Part shown: positions 9,022 to 17,487 of the stretch, in pieces | How the letters are laid out: the number at the start of each line of letters is the position of its first letter | How positions within the stretch are numbered: the stretch's first letter is position 1 | Assembly (NCBI RefSeq): GCF_022809775.1 | Contig: NZ_CP094380.1 | Location: 2,517,501-2,581,500, forward strand | Source: Pseudodesulfovibrio tunisiensis | GTDB taxonomy: Bacteria > Desulfobacterota > Desulfovibrionia > Desulfovibrionales > Desulfovibrionaceae | Length of the DNA: 64,000 bases | Direction: 5' to 3' | Position numbers and translations under genes: made by a program | Notes under the pieces: model-generated | The model's input: only the letters and a program-made list of their open reading frames with translations | What the model was told of the DNA's origin: nothing | Database searches by the model: none

Positions 9022-9480
9022 GGCTTTCTTCAATACCTTTTATACTCTTCTCTCACATTCACAACAAACACTAGCCTGATAACATCTACTCGATTTCTTT
9101 TCCACGAAATCCCGGTCAAGGACCGAAATCAGAGCTTCCATCAGCACTCCGGAGGCTAATACTGCGCAAGTTGAGACTTCCCTGAAAGGGAGTGGTTTCG
9201 CCATGCGCGAGCATGGCAGATTTGCGGGATTTGGTTTTGCGTGCAACCATCTTCACGCCCTGCGCCTGACGAACGTACGGCACAACACGATCCAGCACAC
9301 AGGGAACCCCTTCTCCCCGAAACATTGCGACCGCCATGGAAAAACCGACGTTGTCGATTCGGCTCCGCGGCCGCCCGCACATGCCGCTGCAATGCTGCTC
9401 CGGCCCCCCGACCGGATTGACGCGCGTCTTGCCCGTCCTGCCGGGCAAGACACACGATATTTTATATGTTATTCTTTTTT
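9022..9480. other. Intergenic gap below panF
   Basis: About 460 bases lie between the panF stop and the TetR start. A 10-bp perfect hairpin stands at 9426-9451 (GTCTTGCCCG/CGGGCAAGAC, six-base loop), 30 bases past panF on the minus strand. It may end the panF transcript although no T-tract follows. The short open frames have no family resemblance. The TetR promoter must lie in the AT-richer stretch next to 9030-9100. Confidence 0.45.
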
Positions 9481-10950
9481 CTATCTTTTGTCAAAGTCGG
9501 CCAAGACCGGCTTTCCCAAATACGTTCCGACAGTGAACGCGATCAGCGCGGCCAATGTGGTGGGCACGATGGCGTGCCGCACCCCCATGGCCGGTTTCAG
9601 GATGCTGAGGGCAAAGAAGGTGCCGCAGCCGACCACGATGGAGGCCACGGCCCCGGTCGCATTGGCGCGCTTCCAGTACAATCCCAGCACGATGGGCCAC
9701 AGGAACACGGCTTCCAGCCCGCCGAACGCGAACAGGTTGATCCAGACCAGCAGGTCCGGCGGCTCGATGGCCGCGAAAAAGACCATCAGCCCGATGACCG
9801 CCGTGGAAATCAGGCTCATGCGGCGCAGGCTGACCGGGGTCATGCGCGAGGCATCGCCCTTGAGCCTGTAGTGCACGTACAGATCCTTGATGATCGCGGC
9901 CGAGGCCAGCAGCAGCATGGAGTCCACCGTGGACATGATGGCCGCAAGCGGCCCGGCAATGAACACGCCCGCCCATGTCGGTGACAGCAGCTCCACGATC
10001 AGGGTGGGCATGGCCAGATCGCCCGCAGGCAGATTCGGAAACACCGCCCTGCCCAGCGTTCCGGCCAGATGCGCGCACAGGATCATGAACCCGATGATCA
10101 GGGTGCCGATGATCATGGCGTCGTGCATGGCGCGGGAGTCCCGATAGGCCATGCATCGCTGCGTGGTCTGGGGCAGGCCCAGCACGCCAAGGCCCACCAG
10201 CACCCAGAACGAGAGAATGAATGGCTGGGGCACGGCATTGTCCGGCCCGGTCGGCGTGATCAGTCCGGGATCGATGCTCTTGAGCGTGGCAACGCACTGC
10301 TCCATGCCGCCGCCAGCCTCGATCACGGCCATGAGCACGACCACCACGGCCACGACCATGACCATGCCCTGAATCGCATCGGTCAGGACAACGGCCCGAA
10401 ATCCGCCGATCGCCGTGTACACGACCACGGTAATGCCGAACAGGACCAGTCCCACGATGTACGGATATCCGGTCACGGACTGGAACAGACGCGCGCCGCC
10501 GATGAACTGGGCGAGCATGGCGGCCATGAAGAACACGAGCAGGGCCACGGAACAGAGCACCACCACGGTGTCGCTTTTGAACCGGGCGCGCAGAAAATCC
10601 GTGAGGGTCACGGAATTGGTGCGCCGGGCCTCCATGGCGAACCGCTTGCCCAGCACGCCCAGCGTCAGAAAGGTGGTAGGCACCTGAATCATGGCCAGCA
10701 GAACCCAGCTCAGGCCGAGACGATAGGCCACGCCCGGGCCGCCCACGAAGCTGCTCGCGCTGGTGTAGCTGGCGATGATGGTCATGGCGAGCACGAACCC
10801 GCCCATGGACCTGCCGCCGATGAAGTAGTCCTCGAGAAATCCCTGCGAGGAACTGCTTGCTGCTGCCTTTTTTCTGGCCCACAGGGCCACGGCAAAGGAA
10901 AGGACCAGATACAGTGCCACCGGAATCATGATTTCCGAATTCGCGGTCAT
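9481..10950 (-). CDS. panF: Sodium/pantothenate symporter PanF
   Basis: A 489-residue, ~13-TM member of the sodium:solute symporter family that imports pantothenate with Na+. It is strongly PanF-like along its whole length as I recall the E. coli protein: EDYFIGGRSMGGFVLAMT, ASSFVGGPGVAY, FIGGARL, YTAIGGFRAVVL, SFWVLVGLGVLGLPQT and WINLFAFGGLEAVFLWP. It overlaps the upstream YhdT-like gene by ATGA, the same partner as in E. coli, which supports the assignment. The type III pantothenate kinase gene at 60465-61238 would use its product. Confidence 0.92.
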   Translation of the reverse strand: MTANSEIMIPVALYLVLSFAVALWARKKAAASSSSQGFLEDYFIGGRSMGGFVLAMTIIASYTSASSFVGGPGVAYRLGLSWVLLAMIQVPTTFLTLGVLGKRFAMEARRTNSVTLTDFLRARFKSDTVVVLCSVALLVFFMAAMLAQFIGGARLFQSVTGYPYIVGLVLFGITVVVYTAIGGFRAVVLTDAIQGMVMVVAVVVVLMAVIEAGGGMEQCVATLKSIDPGLITPTGPDNAVPQPFILSFWVLVGLGVLGLPQTTQRCMAYRDSRAMHDAMIIGTLIIGFMILCAHLAGTLGRAVFPNLPAGDLAMPTLIVELLSPTWAGVFIAGPLAAIMSTVDSMLLLASAAIIKDLYVHYRLKGDASRMTPVSLRRMSLISTAVIGLMVFFAAIEPPDLLVWINLFAFGGLEAVFLWPIVLGLYWKRANATGAVASIVVGCGTFFALSILKPAMGVRHAIVPTTLAALIAFTVGTYLGKPVLADFDKR

Positions 10951-11270
10951 ATGGCGTCCCTCCCGCGCCCGGTCTCCTCGGGCGGCACGCTCCCGTCGGG
11001 ATCGCCGGACTCGCCGTCAAGCGGCATGTCCCTGTAGAAAAGGCGTACCATGGCCCAGAGCAGCAGCGTGATGAGCGGATAGCCCACGATGCAACTGTAG
11101 AAGAACCATTCGGGCAGTCCCAGAACATAGGCATACTGTTCCGGGTCGCTGTCGCCGAGTCCATAGGCGAACGCGTACCACCAGATGAAGTACAGACCGT
11201 ACGCGCCAAGGGCGAGCAGGGCCTCCTTGTTGGCCTGGGCGTAACGCCAGTCCTGCTTTTTCTCTCTCAT
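10947..11270 (-). CDS. yhdT: YhdT family (DUF997) small membrane protein
   Basis: A 107-residue protein with two predicted TM helices (LGAYGLYFIWWYAFAYGLG; WFFYSCIVGYPLITLLLW) and the FIWWYAFAYG signature of DUF997. It sits immediately upstream of panF with a four-base overlap, the conserved yhdT-panF pairing. It is presumably a small accessory of the symporter; the function is not established. The start at 11270 (MREKKQDW) was preferred to an upstream in-frame codon because GAGGA precedes it. Confidence 0.88.
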   Translation of the reverse strand: MREKKQDWRYAQANKEALLALGAYGLYFIWWYAFAYGLGDSDPEQYAYVLGLPEWFFYSCIVGYPLITLLLWAMVRLFYRDMPLDGESGDPDGSVPPEETGRGRDAI

Positions 11271-11317
11271 AACGCAATTCCTCACGGGGTGCGGGCAAGG
11301 TTGTTCCCGGCTCCGGA

Positions 11318-11355
11318 CAAAAAATACAGGCAACGTCGGAGAACGTTGCCTGTAT
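11318..11355 (-). terminator. Terminator of the fixCX end of the carnitine locus
   Basis: A 13-bp perfect stem (ATACAGGCAACGT with ACGTTGCCTGTAT, 11324-11355) is followed on the minus strand by TTTTTTG. It lies about 180 bases past the fixX stop and before yhdT, which separates the carnitine and pantothenate transcripts. Confidence 0.85.
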
Positions 11356-11531
11356 CAGTTTTCGTCATGGTGCGGGTGTGTGCAAGTGTCGTCGCGCGGC
11401 AAAGCTCCCGTTTCTCCTCAGCCCGGGGCTGGAGAAAGGGTCGTTCTCAGTAATGCTCCTCGGCATGGTGCCTTCGAGCTTGCATGGCTGCATTCACGGA
11501 CACTTGGGTACCCTTCTTTGCGTCGGGCTGT

Positions 11532-11819
11532 CTAGCCGTAACGGTATTCAACGCCGAACGTGCCGTTCGGGTATTCCCATTTGCGGAGGATGGTATTTCC
11601 GCACAGGATGCGGCAGGTGCCGCATTCCAGACAGCCTGCGTAGTCGAAGTGGATGTTGCCGCTCTCGTCCTTCTTGTACAGACCGGCGGGACATGCGGCT
11701 TCGAGCTTGGCGAACTCCTTGGGATCGGGATTCTCCACGAGTTCGATATGCGGATTGCCTTCGTCGACAAAGAACTTGTTGACGCCCAGTTTCACATCGA
11801 CATTCACTGCGTCGCTCAT
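11532..11819 (-). CDS. fixX: FixX ferredoxin-like protein
   Basis: A 95-residue ferredoxin-like protein with the cysteine pattern CLECGTCRILC plus an upstream CPAG cysteine, as in FixX/EtfX proteins. It is the iron-sulfur partner of FixC and passes electrons between ETF (FixAB) and FixC/quinone. The start overlaps the fixC stop by ATGA. In enterobacteria fixABCX is needed for anaerobic carnitine reduction, which matches the position here at the end of the cai locus. Confidence 0.93.
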   Translation of the reverse strand: MSDAVNVDVKLGVNKFFVDEGNPHIELVENPDPKEFAKLEAACPAGLYKKDESGNIHFDYAGCLECGTCRILCGNTILRKWEYPNGTFGVEYRYG

Positions 11820-13102
11820 ATGGATTTCACTCCTTTGAAACCGTCTTTGATCAGGTTCATGAAACCGACTTTCTTCAGATGGGGCATGACCTTCTTGCGC
11901 AGGGGCGCGGAGGCGCCGTTGATGGTGAAGAGGTCGTTCATGATGCCGGTCACCATCTCCGGGTACTCGTTGTACATGCGGGTGTTGTCCAGAAAACCCG
12001 GCAGGTTCCTGTACAGTTCCATGTCCTTCATCACGAAGCTGTTTTCCAGCGCGCTCTTGTAGGAGGACAGGGAGCCCTCGGAAAAGTCGCCCTTTTCCTT
12101 GGCCGCGATCACGGCATTGGCAGCGGCTTCGCCGGAAGCGATGGCCAGATCCATGCCGCGCACGGTGTAGCCCACGTTCAGGCACAGACCGGCTGCGTCG
12201 CCCGCGATGAGCACGCCGTCGGCCACCATCTTCGGCAGCATGGCGAGTCCGCCCTCGGGCACCACGTGGCCGGAGTATTCAACCGAGGAACCGCCCTCGA
12301 TCAACGGCTTGACCGTGGGATGGTTCTTGAAGTCCTCCAGCATCTGGGGAACGCTCTTGCGCACTTCGGCCACGTTGTGCAGGCCGAAGACCAGCCCCAG
12401 AGACACGGATTCCTTGTTGGTGTACAGGAAGCCGCCGCCCATGTAGCCGGCGGAGGGCATGCCCGCGAACAGCCAGGCAGCGCCGCCATTGCCGGAACAG
12501 CCGAAGCGGTCGTTGATCTGCTGTTCGCTGAGCTGGATGATTTCCTTCACGCCCACGGCGCAGTGGTGCGGGCTGACCTTGGGAACCAGACCGAGCTTTT
12601 CGCCGAGGATGGAGTTCACGCCATCGGCCAGAATGACCACATCGGCCTCCATTTCCTCGCCAGCCGCGATCACGCCGCAGACCTTGCCGTCGCGCACGAT
12701 CAGGTCGTCCACGCGGATGCCGGGCACGATGCTGGCTCCGGCGTCCTCGGCCTTTTCGGCCAGCCACTGGTCGAAGCTGGAACGCATGACCGAGTAGGAG
12801 CGGTTCGCGGGATCACCGGCCTCGGGAGAGGCGTAGTCCAGCGTGGTGCTGCGGGTCTCGTCGATGAAGGAAATCTTCTCGTGGACAATGCAGCGCTCCA
12901 CCGGAGCCTCTTCCGCGAAGTTCGGGAAGATCTTTTCCAGACTGTGGGCATACAGCCGACCGCCGGTCATGTTCTTGGCACCCGGGAAGTTGCCGCGCTC
13001 GATCACGAGCGTTTCCAACCCGGCCTGGGCCAGCAGATAGGCGGCGGTGCATCCGGCCAGACCGGCACCCACCACAATTGCATCAAATTTGTCTTCAGAC
13101 AT
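11816..13102 (-). CDS. fixC: FixC flavoprotein, ETF:quinone oxidoreductase-like
   Basis: A 428-residue FAD-dependent oxidoreductase of the geranylgeranyl-reductase/ETF-QO superfamily. The N-terminal dinucleotide fold reads VVGAGLAGCTAAYLLAQAG, the second FAD motif is VILADGVNS, and the C-terminal motif is LIAGDAAG. With FixX it links FixAB to the quinone pool or a bifurcating flavin. It is separated from fixAB by a symporter gene and its micro-protein, an unusual split of fixAB from fixCX. Confidence 0.93.
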   Translation of the reverse strand: MSEDKFDAIVVGAGLAGCTAAYLLAQAGLETLVIERGNFPGAKNMTGGRLYAHSLEKIFPNFAEEAPVERCIVHEKISFIDETRSTTLDYASPEAGDPANRSYSVMRSSFDQWLAEKAEDAGASIVPGIRVDDLIVRDGKVCGVIAAGEEMEADVVILADGVNSILGEKLGLVPKVSPHHCAVGVKEIIQLSEQQINDRFGCSGNGGAAWLFAGMPSAGYMGGGFLYTNKESVSLGLVFGLHNVAEVRKSVPQMLEDFKNHPTVKPLIEGGSSVEYSGHVVPEGGLAMLPKMVADGVLIAGDAAGLCLNVGYTVRGMDLAIASGEAAANAVIAAKEKGDFSEGSLSSYKSALENSFVMKDMELYRNLPGFLDNTRMYNEYPEMVTGIMNDLFTINGASAPLRKKVMPHLKKVGFMNLIKDGFKGVKSI

Positions 13103-13243
13103 CGGTTACCTCACACAAGGGCACATAGGCCAAAGAGATGTTGGTTGTTTTCTCGAAACGGCCCCCCATACACGAATCAAGAGCCGTACCATCCCAATAG
13201 TATTTGCTGATTATCGAAAACCCCTCTCCCCTGCTCACGGGAA

Positions 13244-14857
13244 TCAGAACGGCAGGACCTCCCTGCCGAGAATGGCATTGTAGGGCAACGCCCAGTTAAT
13301 GATGAGAAACGTGGAAAGCGCCACGCCCGCGAAAACCAGAAGCCAGCCGTAAATCCTGTCCCGGCGATAGTCGGCCACAAGGGTTTCCCCTCGGGGAATG
13401 ACATGCAGACCGGCCTGAAATTCGGTTTCCTCACGGGAACGGGTCTGGCCTCTGGATCCCAGAATGCCGAGCACCACGCTCACGACCACGCCGATGAAGA
13501 ACGGATCGAAAATGTTGTTGAACGGCACACCCGCCAGTTCCTTGAGCAGCTTGCAGACGAAGTAGCCCGCAAACCCGCCGACCATGGCGTAGTATGCACC
13601 GCGCTCGGTGAGCTTTCTGCTCCAGATGCTGGCAAAGGCCACGTATCCCCACGAAGCGGCCAGAATGGTGCTGGCGAACCACGTGATGATCCGGATCGTG
13701 GACAGGTTCAGGCAGGCCAGAACAAGGGCGACAACGCCCACCACCAGCACCATGATGCGGGTGAAGTTCAGATGGCTGGCCTCGCTCTTGAAATCGAGAT
13801 CAAGGACATCGCTGGAAAGACTGAAGCTGATCACGGACAGGAACGTGGAGGCCGAGGAAAGTCCGGCGGTCATGATGCCGGTGAGCAGCAGCACGCCGAT
13901 GAACTTGGGCATGACCTCGGTCGCGGCCCAGATGATGACCTGTTCCGGCTGCGCCATGCCCGGATTGATCTGGATCATGGAGATGGCCATCACATACAGA
14001 TAGAAGAGAAAGAAGATGGTCAGCAGGCAGGACACGGCTCCGGAACGGAACGTGACGTGCTCGTTTCTGGCCATGAGGTTGCGGCCCGCCTGCCACGGGC
14101 TGACGCTCACCGCAATGAGCCAGATGATGCCCATGGTCACCGCGTACCACACGATGTCGAACACCGAACCGCCGCCAGTGTTGCCGTGGTAGTCGAGCAG
14201 ACCTTCCGGGGTGTTGGGATTGGCCGCGAGATTGGCCACCAGATCGCCCAGACCACCGGCCGCGCTGAACACGTACGGCCCGGCAACCATGGTGGCGATG
14301 AGGAAGAAGATGCACATCAGGGTGTCGGTCAGGATGACGCCCTTGGACCCGGAATACATGGTGAAGCAGGTGATGCAGAACCAGGCGATGACCAGACAGG
14401 TGATGCGGTCGTATCCGAGCAGGGTCTGCATGAGGATGCCCGTGCCCTGAATCACGCTGAGCAGATACGCGGCAAGAGACACGATGGTGGTCAGCCCGGC
14501 GAACCGGCGGATGCGTCGGCTGTTGAAGCGCTGGCCGAAATAGGACGGCATGGTGTTGACCTTGGCGCGACGAATGTATCGTCCGAAAAACAGGGGGCCG
14601 AGAATGTAGCCGCAGGCGCACAAGGTGTTGAGCAGGATCATGGTGGTGATGTTGCCGCCGTAGCAGTAGGCGGTGTCACCCATGAAGCCGTTGGTGCTCA
14701 GCATGGAAGCGAACAGGGTTCCGGTAATCAGGATGGTCGGGGCATTGCGGCCACTCACGTAGTAGTCCTCGACCCCCTTGACCTTTCGTCCGGCATAGGA
14801 GCCGATCAGAATGTAAATTAAAACACTGACCATGACTCCAATTGTATATATACTCAC
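13244..14857 (-). CDS. Sodium:solute symporter family transporter within the fix/cai locus
   Basis: A 537-residue SSS-family transporter with ~13-14 TM helices. Characteristic segments are VEDYYVSGRNA near the N-terminus, LSVIQGTG, and MTAGLSSASTFLSVIS in the sodium-site helix. The start is GTG (14857) with GGGAG eight bases upstream. A 39-codon membrane micro-protein gene ends 13 bases before it. The position between fixB and fixC suggests uptake of a trimethylammonium compound or a co-substrate such as a carboxylate; this is inferred from context only. It is clearly distinct from PanF in sequence. Confidence 0.88.
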   Translation of the reverse strand: MSIYTIGVMVSVLIYILIGSYAGRKVKGVEDYYVSGRNAPTILITGTLFASMLSTNGFMGDTAYCYGGNITTMILLNTLCACGYILGPLFFGRYIRRAKVNTMPSYFGQRFNSRRIRRFAGLTTIVSLAAYLLSVIQGTGILMQTLLGYDRITCLVIAWFCITCFTMYSGSKGVILTDTLMCIFFLIATMVAGPYVFSAAGGLGDLVANLAANPNTPEGLLDYHGNTGGGSVFDIVWYAVTMGIIWLIAVSVSPWQAGRNLMARNEHVTFRSGAVSCLLTIFFLFYLYVMAISMIQINPGMAQPEQVIIWAATEVMPKFIGVLLLTGIMTAGLSSASTFLSVISFSLSSDVLDLDFKSEASHLNFTRIMVLVVGVVALVLACLNLSTIRIITWFASTILAASWGYVAFASIWSRKLTERGAYYAMVGGFAGYFVCKLLKELAGVPFNNIFDPFFIGVVVSVVLGILGSRGQTRSREETEFQAGLHVIPRGETLVADYRRDRIYGWLLVFAGVALSTFLIINWALPYNAILGREVLPF

Positions 14858-14870
14858 AACGCAGCTCCCG

Positions 14871-14990
14871 TTATCCTTGTTTTCCGCTTGTTCCGTGTTT
14901 CTTTTCTTCCCGGTACAGAGTCCAGTTCATGAACAAGCCGACCGCAGCGATACATGCGCCGACAAATAGCGAGAAAATCAATTCACCCAT
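14871..14990 (-). CDS. Symporter small accessory-type micro-protein
   Basis: A 39-residue open frame (starts MGELIFSLFVGACIAA, ends in a charged tail with YREEKKHG). It has one hydrophobic TM helix followed by a basic/acidic cytoplasmic tail, directly upstream of the symporter start. Tiny single-TM proteins in exactly this position are known for a group of SSS transporters in sulfate reducers. Upstream codons in this frame run quickly into a TGA, so the ATG at 14990 is the only good start. It is too short for ordinary gene finders. Confidence 0.75.
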   Translation of the reverse strand: MGELIFSLFVGACIAAVGLFMNWTLYREEKKHGTSGKQG

Positions 14991-15646
14991 TGAGAGTCAC
15001 CATTCCTTTTCCCTCTCCAACGGCCCTTCGCGCGTTCATGAGGTCCATGCTGCAGAGAGGATATGCCTTTCCGCGTCCACGCAAAATCGCGTTGCTGCGT
15101 GGATGCGGCTCACGTTGTTGTTTCCGCTGTCAGACGTCATGTGATGGGCAGGCCTGTCCGGAAAGTCACCGGAAACGCCACTCATCAAGGTGGGGGAACG
15201 CCGTCTGACGCGTTCGTATCAATAATGGCAATGCAAATTGGAGGGGCTGAACAGGAACAGGAGAATCGGATGGACCGCTCTGACCATGACCGCCATCATG
15301 TAAAGCGGGCTTCGGAAGTATGTCTTTCCCCGAGGTCCCGACCGGAAATCCGGTCCGAGACGACCCGAGCGTCGTAAACCAGGTCCGGCTTTACCGCAAG
15401 ATGCATATTCCGGTGGAGGAAATTTCATGGGGAACGATATGCATGTCCTGCGATCCTGCCCGGGCAGCGCGCCGTGTGACGCGGCCCGAATTGCGGCCTT
15501 CCGAAAAGCGCTCCGCTCATGGCATCGCGCTCAAGTCTGTTCTCTGCTTTCAGCTACCCTGTTTCATTTCCTCCGTTTTTTCCCGTGGCAGGCAGGACCG
15601 CCTTGCCGCGTCGTCAGCAAGCCGGCCCCACCCATGCACTCTTGAG
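14991..15646. other. 656-bp gap between fixB and the symporter unit
   Basis: No gene can be supported on either strand. The open frames are Arg/Cys/Pro-rich and lack start signals. The region probably carries a separate promoter for the micro-protein/symporter/fixCX unit and the end of the caiTABC-fixAB transcript. Imperfect hairpins occur just past the fixB stop (about 15583-15612) and at 15339-15354 (GACCGG/CCGGTC), but neither has a T-tract. Confidence 0.5.
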
Positions 15647-16588
15647 CTAGGCCTTGAAGGCTTCGATCAGTGCGGGAACCACAGTGTAGAGATCTCCCAC
15701 GATGCCGTAGTCGGCGAACTGGAAGATCGGAGCATTCTTGTCCTTGTTCACGGCAACGATGGTCTGGGCGCCGTTGGCACCGACCATGTGCTGAATCTGA
15801 CCGGAGATGCCCAGGGCCAGGTAGACTTCGGGCTTGGGCATGACGCCGGAAATGCCGACGTAACGCTCCTGCTCCATCCACTTCTCGCCTTCGGCGATGG
15901 GACGGGAGCAGCCCAGCTCGGCACCCAGCACGGAGCACAGCTCTTCGGCGAGCTTGAGGTCTTCCTGCCTGGCAATGCCGCGGCCCACGGAAACAACGCG
16001 CTTGGCCTTGTTCAGGTCCACGCTGCTGCCTTCCTTGGCGCGACGCTCGATGCACTTCACGGAAGCCTTGGGCTCCACGAAATCCACGGCAACGGTCTCG
16101 CCGGAGCGGGAGGCGTCAGCCTCGGCAGCGGCAAAGGTACCGGCGGCAGCCACGAGAATGGCGACCTCGGAGGTGATCTTCTCGGCACCCAGAGCCAGAC
16201 CGCCGTAGACCATGTGCTTGGCCTGCACGGAACCCTCGGCAGCCTCGATCTCGGCAGCCTCGGTGATGACACCGGCATTCAGGCGCACACCCAGCAGGGA
16301 AGCCAGAGCCTTGGAACGGCGGGTGGAGGGCAGCAGCACCAGGGAAGAACCGCCTTCGGCGATGACCTTGGCCATGGTGTCGGCGTAATTCTCGACAATG
16401 CGGGCGGAGTCGGCCTCGCCAAGATGGTAGACCTTGGCGGCGCCGTAAGAGAAGGCAGCGGCCACGTCATCCTGGGAACCGATCACGAAAGCGGAAACCT
16501 GCTCGCCGAGCTCGAGGCCACCGGCCACGACTTCGGCAAGGCGGGAGGCCGCGTCACTGAACACCCATACGTTGGAAAACTTGCTCAT
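15647..16588 (-). CDS. fixB: FixB, electron transfer flavoprotein alpha subunit
   Basis: A 313-residue ETF alpha-subunit-like protein. The C-terminal FAD domain shows SVGRGI, the ISGQIQHMVG motif and VAVNKDKNAPIFQFADYGIVGD, all classic for FixB/EtfA. The N-terminal domain pairs with FixA. It begins 10 bases after the fixA stop. As part of FixABCX it passes electrons to the crotonobetainyl-CoA reductase CaiA. Confidence 0.95.
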   Translation of the reverse strand: MSKFSNVWVFSDAASRLAEVVAGGLELGEQVSAFVIGSQDDVAAAFSYGAAKVYHLGEADSARIVENYADTMAKVIAEGGSSLVLLPSTRRSKALASLLGVRLNAGVITEAAEIEAAEGSVQAKHMVYGGLALGAEKITSEVAILVAAAGTFAAAEADASRSGETVAVDFVEPKASVKCIERRAKEGSSVDLNKAKRVVSVGRGIARQEDLKLAEELCSVLGAELGCSRPIAEGEKWMEQERYVGISGVMPKPEVYLALGISGQIQHMVGANGAQTIVAVNKDKNAPIFQFADYGIVGDLYTVVPALIEAFKA

Positions 16589-16598
16589 TTCATTCCCC

Positions 16599-17372
16599 CT
16601 AGTTCAACACTTTGCGCAAGTTGCTCACGAATTCGGCGATCTTGTCCTCGGCGTCGCCTTCAACGATGATGTTCTTGCGGTCCTTCTGTTTCGGGGCCTT
16701 GACCTCGACCAGCTCCACCAGGGCGGAATCGGCTTCCAGACCCAGATCCGCAGCGGACATGGCATTCACGGGCTTCTTGGAAGCGGCGAGAATGGCCTTC
16801 ATGCCGGGAATGGTGGGCTCGTTGATGTCGGCGGACACGGACACGACAGCGGGAAGGGCGATTTCCAGCACTTCCACTTCGTCTTCCAGAGCGCGCTCCA
16901 CCACGAGCTTGCCGGCCTCGGCGGACACGATCCTGCTCACGCCGGAAACAGTGGCCACTTCCAGCTCCGCGCCCAGACGCAGGCCAACCTGCTGGGCATA
17001 GAGGTCGCCGGAACCGTCGCCGCACAGGATCAGGTCGAAACCGATCTTTTCGGCAGCGGCAGCCAGCACCCTGGCGGTCTGGTGAGGCAGAGCATTCTTG
17101 AAGCCTTCGTCGATGACGGCGGCCAGCTCATCGTTTCCGCGGGACAGAATGTCCTTGCGGGCCTTGGTGTTTTCCAGCTCCTTGCCACCCATGCTCAGGG
17201 CGGTGATGGTGCCTTCGCCGACCATGCCCTTGATATCAACGGCAGCCTGGACAGCGTTGAGGTCGAACTGGCTGATCTTGGGAGCGGCCTTGCTCAGGTC
17301 GAGCGCGCCGTCCTTCTGAACAGCGATGTCCTGCTCTTCAGGGACGAGTTTACAACCAACAATGATTTTCAT
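16599..17372 (-). CDS. fixA: FixA, electron transfer flavoprotein beta subunit
   Basis: A 257-residue ETF beta-like protein beginning [15 protein letters not shown]. The segments [29 protein letters not shown] and [21 protein letters not shown] match the beta-subunit fold that binds AMP or, in the bifurcating FixA type, a second FAD. The start at 17372 replaces a longer frame that would add 26 non-conserved residues. It lies 115 bp below the hydratase gene and directly upstream of fixB. Confidence 0.95.
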   Translation of the reverse strand: MKIIVGCKLVPEEQDIAVQKDGALDLSKAAPKISQFDLNAVQAAVDIKGMVGEGTITALSMGGKELENTKARKDILSRGNDELAAVIDEGFKNALPHQTARVLAAAAEKIGFDLILCGDGSGDLYAQQVGLRLGAELEVATVSGVSRIVSAEAGKLVVERALEDEVEVLEIALPAVVSVSADINEPTIPGMKAILAASKKPVNAMSAADLGLEADSALVELVEVKAPKQKDRKNIIVEGDAEDKIAEFVSNLRKVLN

Positions 17373-17487
17373 ACTTCTCCATCCTGTCTTATCTAGTGCT
17401 TTAGAGCCGCATCCCGAAGGGTGCGACTCTTCCCGCAATCGGCTCCGCACCCGGAAGATCCGGATGCGGAGGCCGTTAACAGTTCAG

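Noticed and set aside
9116..9448. A 110-codon minus-strand frame below panF, considered as a decayed transposase
   Set aside because: No transposase motifs, no terminal inverted repeats and no start signal were found.
15219..15428. A 69-codon minus-strand frame in the fixB-symporter gap
   Set aside because: Basic, Pro/Gly-rich composition, no ribosome site, and no resemblance to Cai or transporter proteins.
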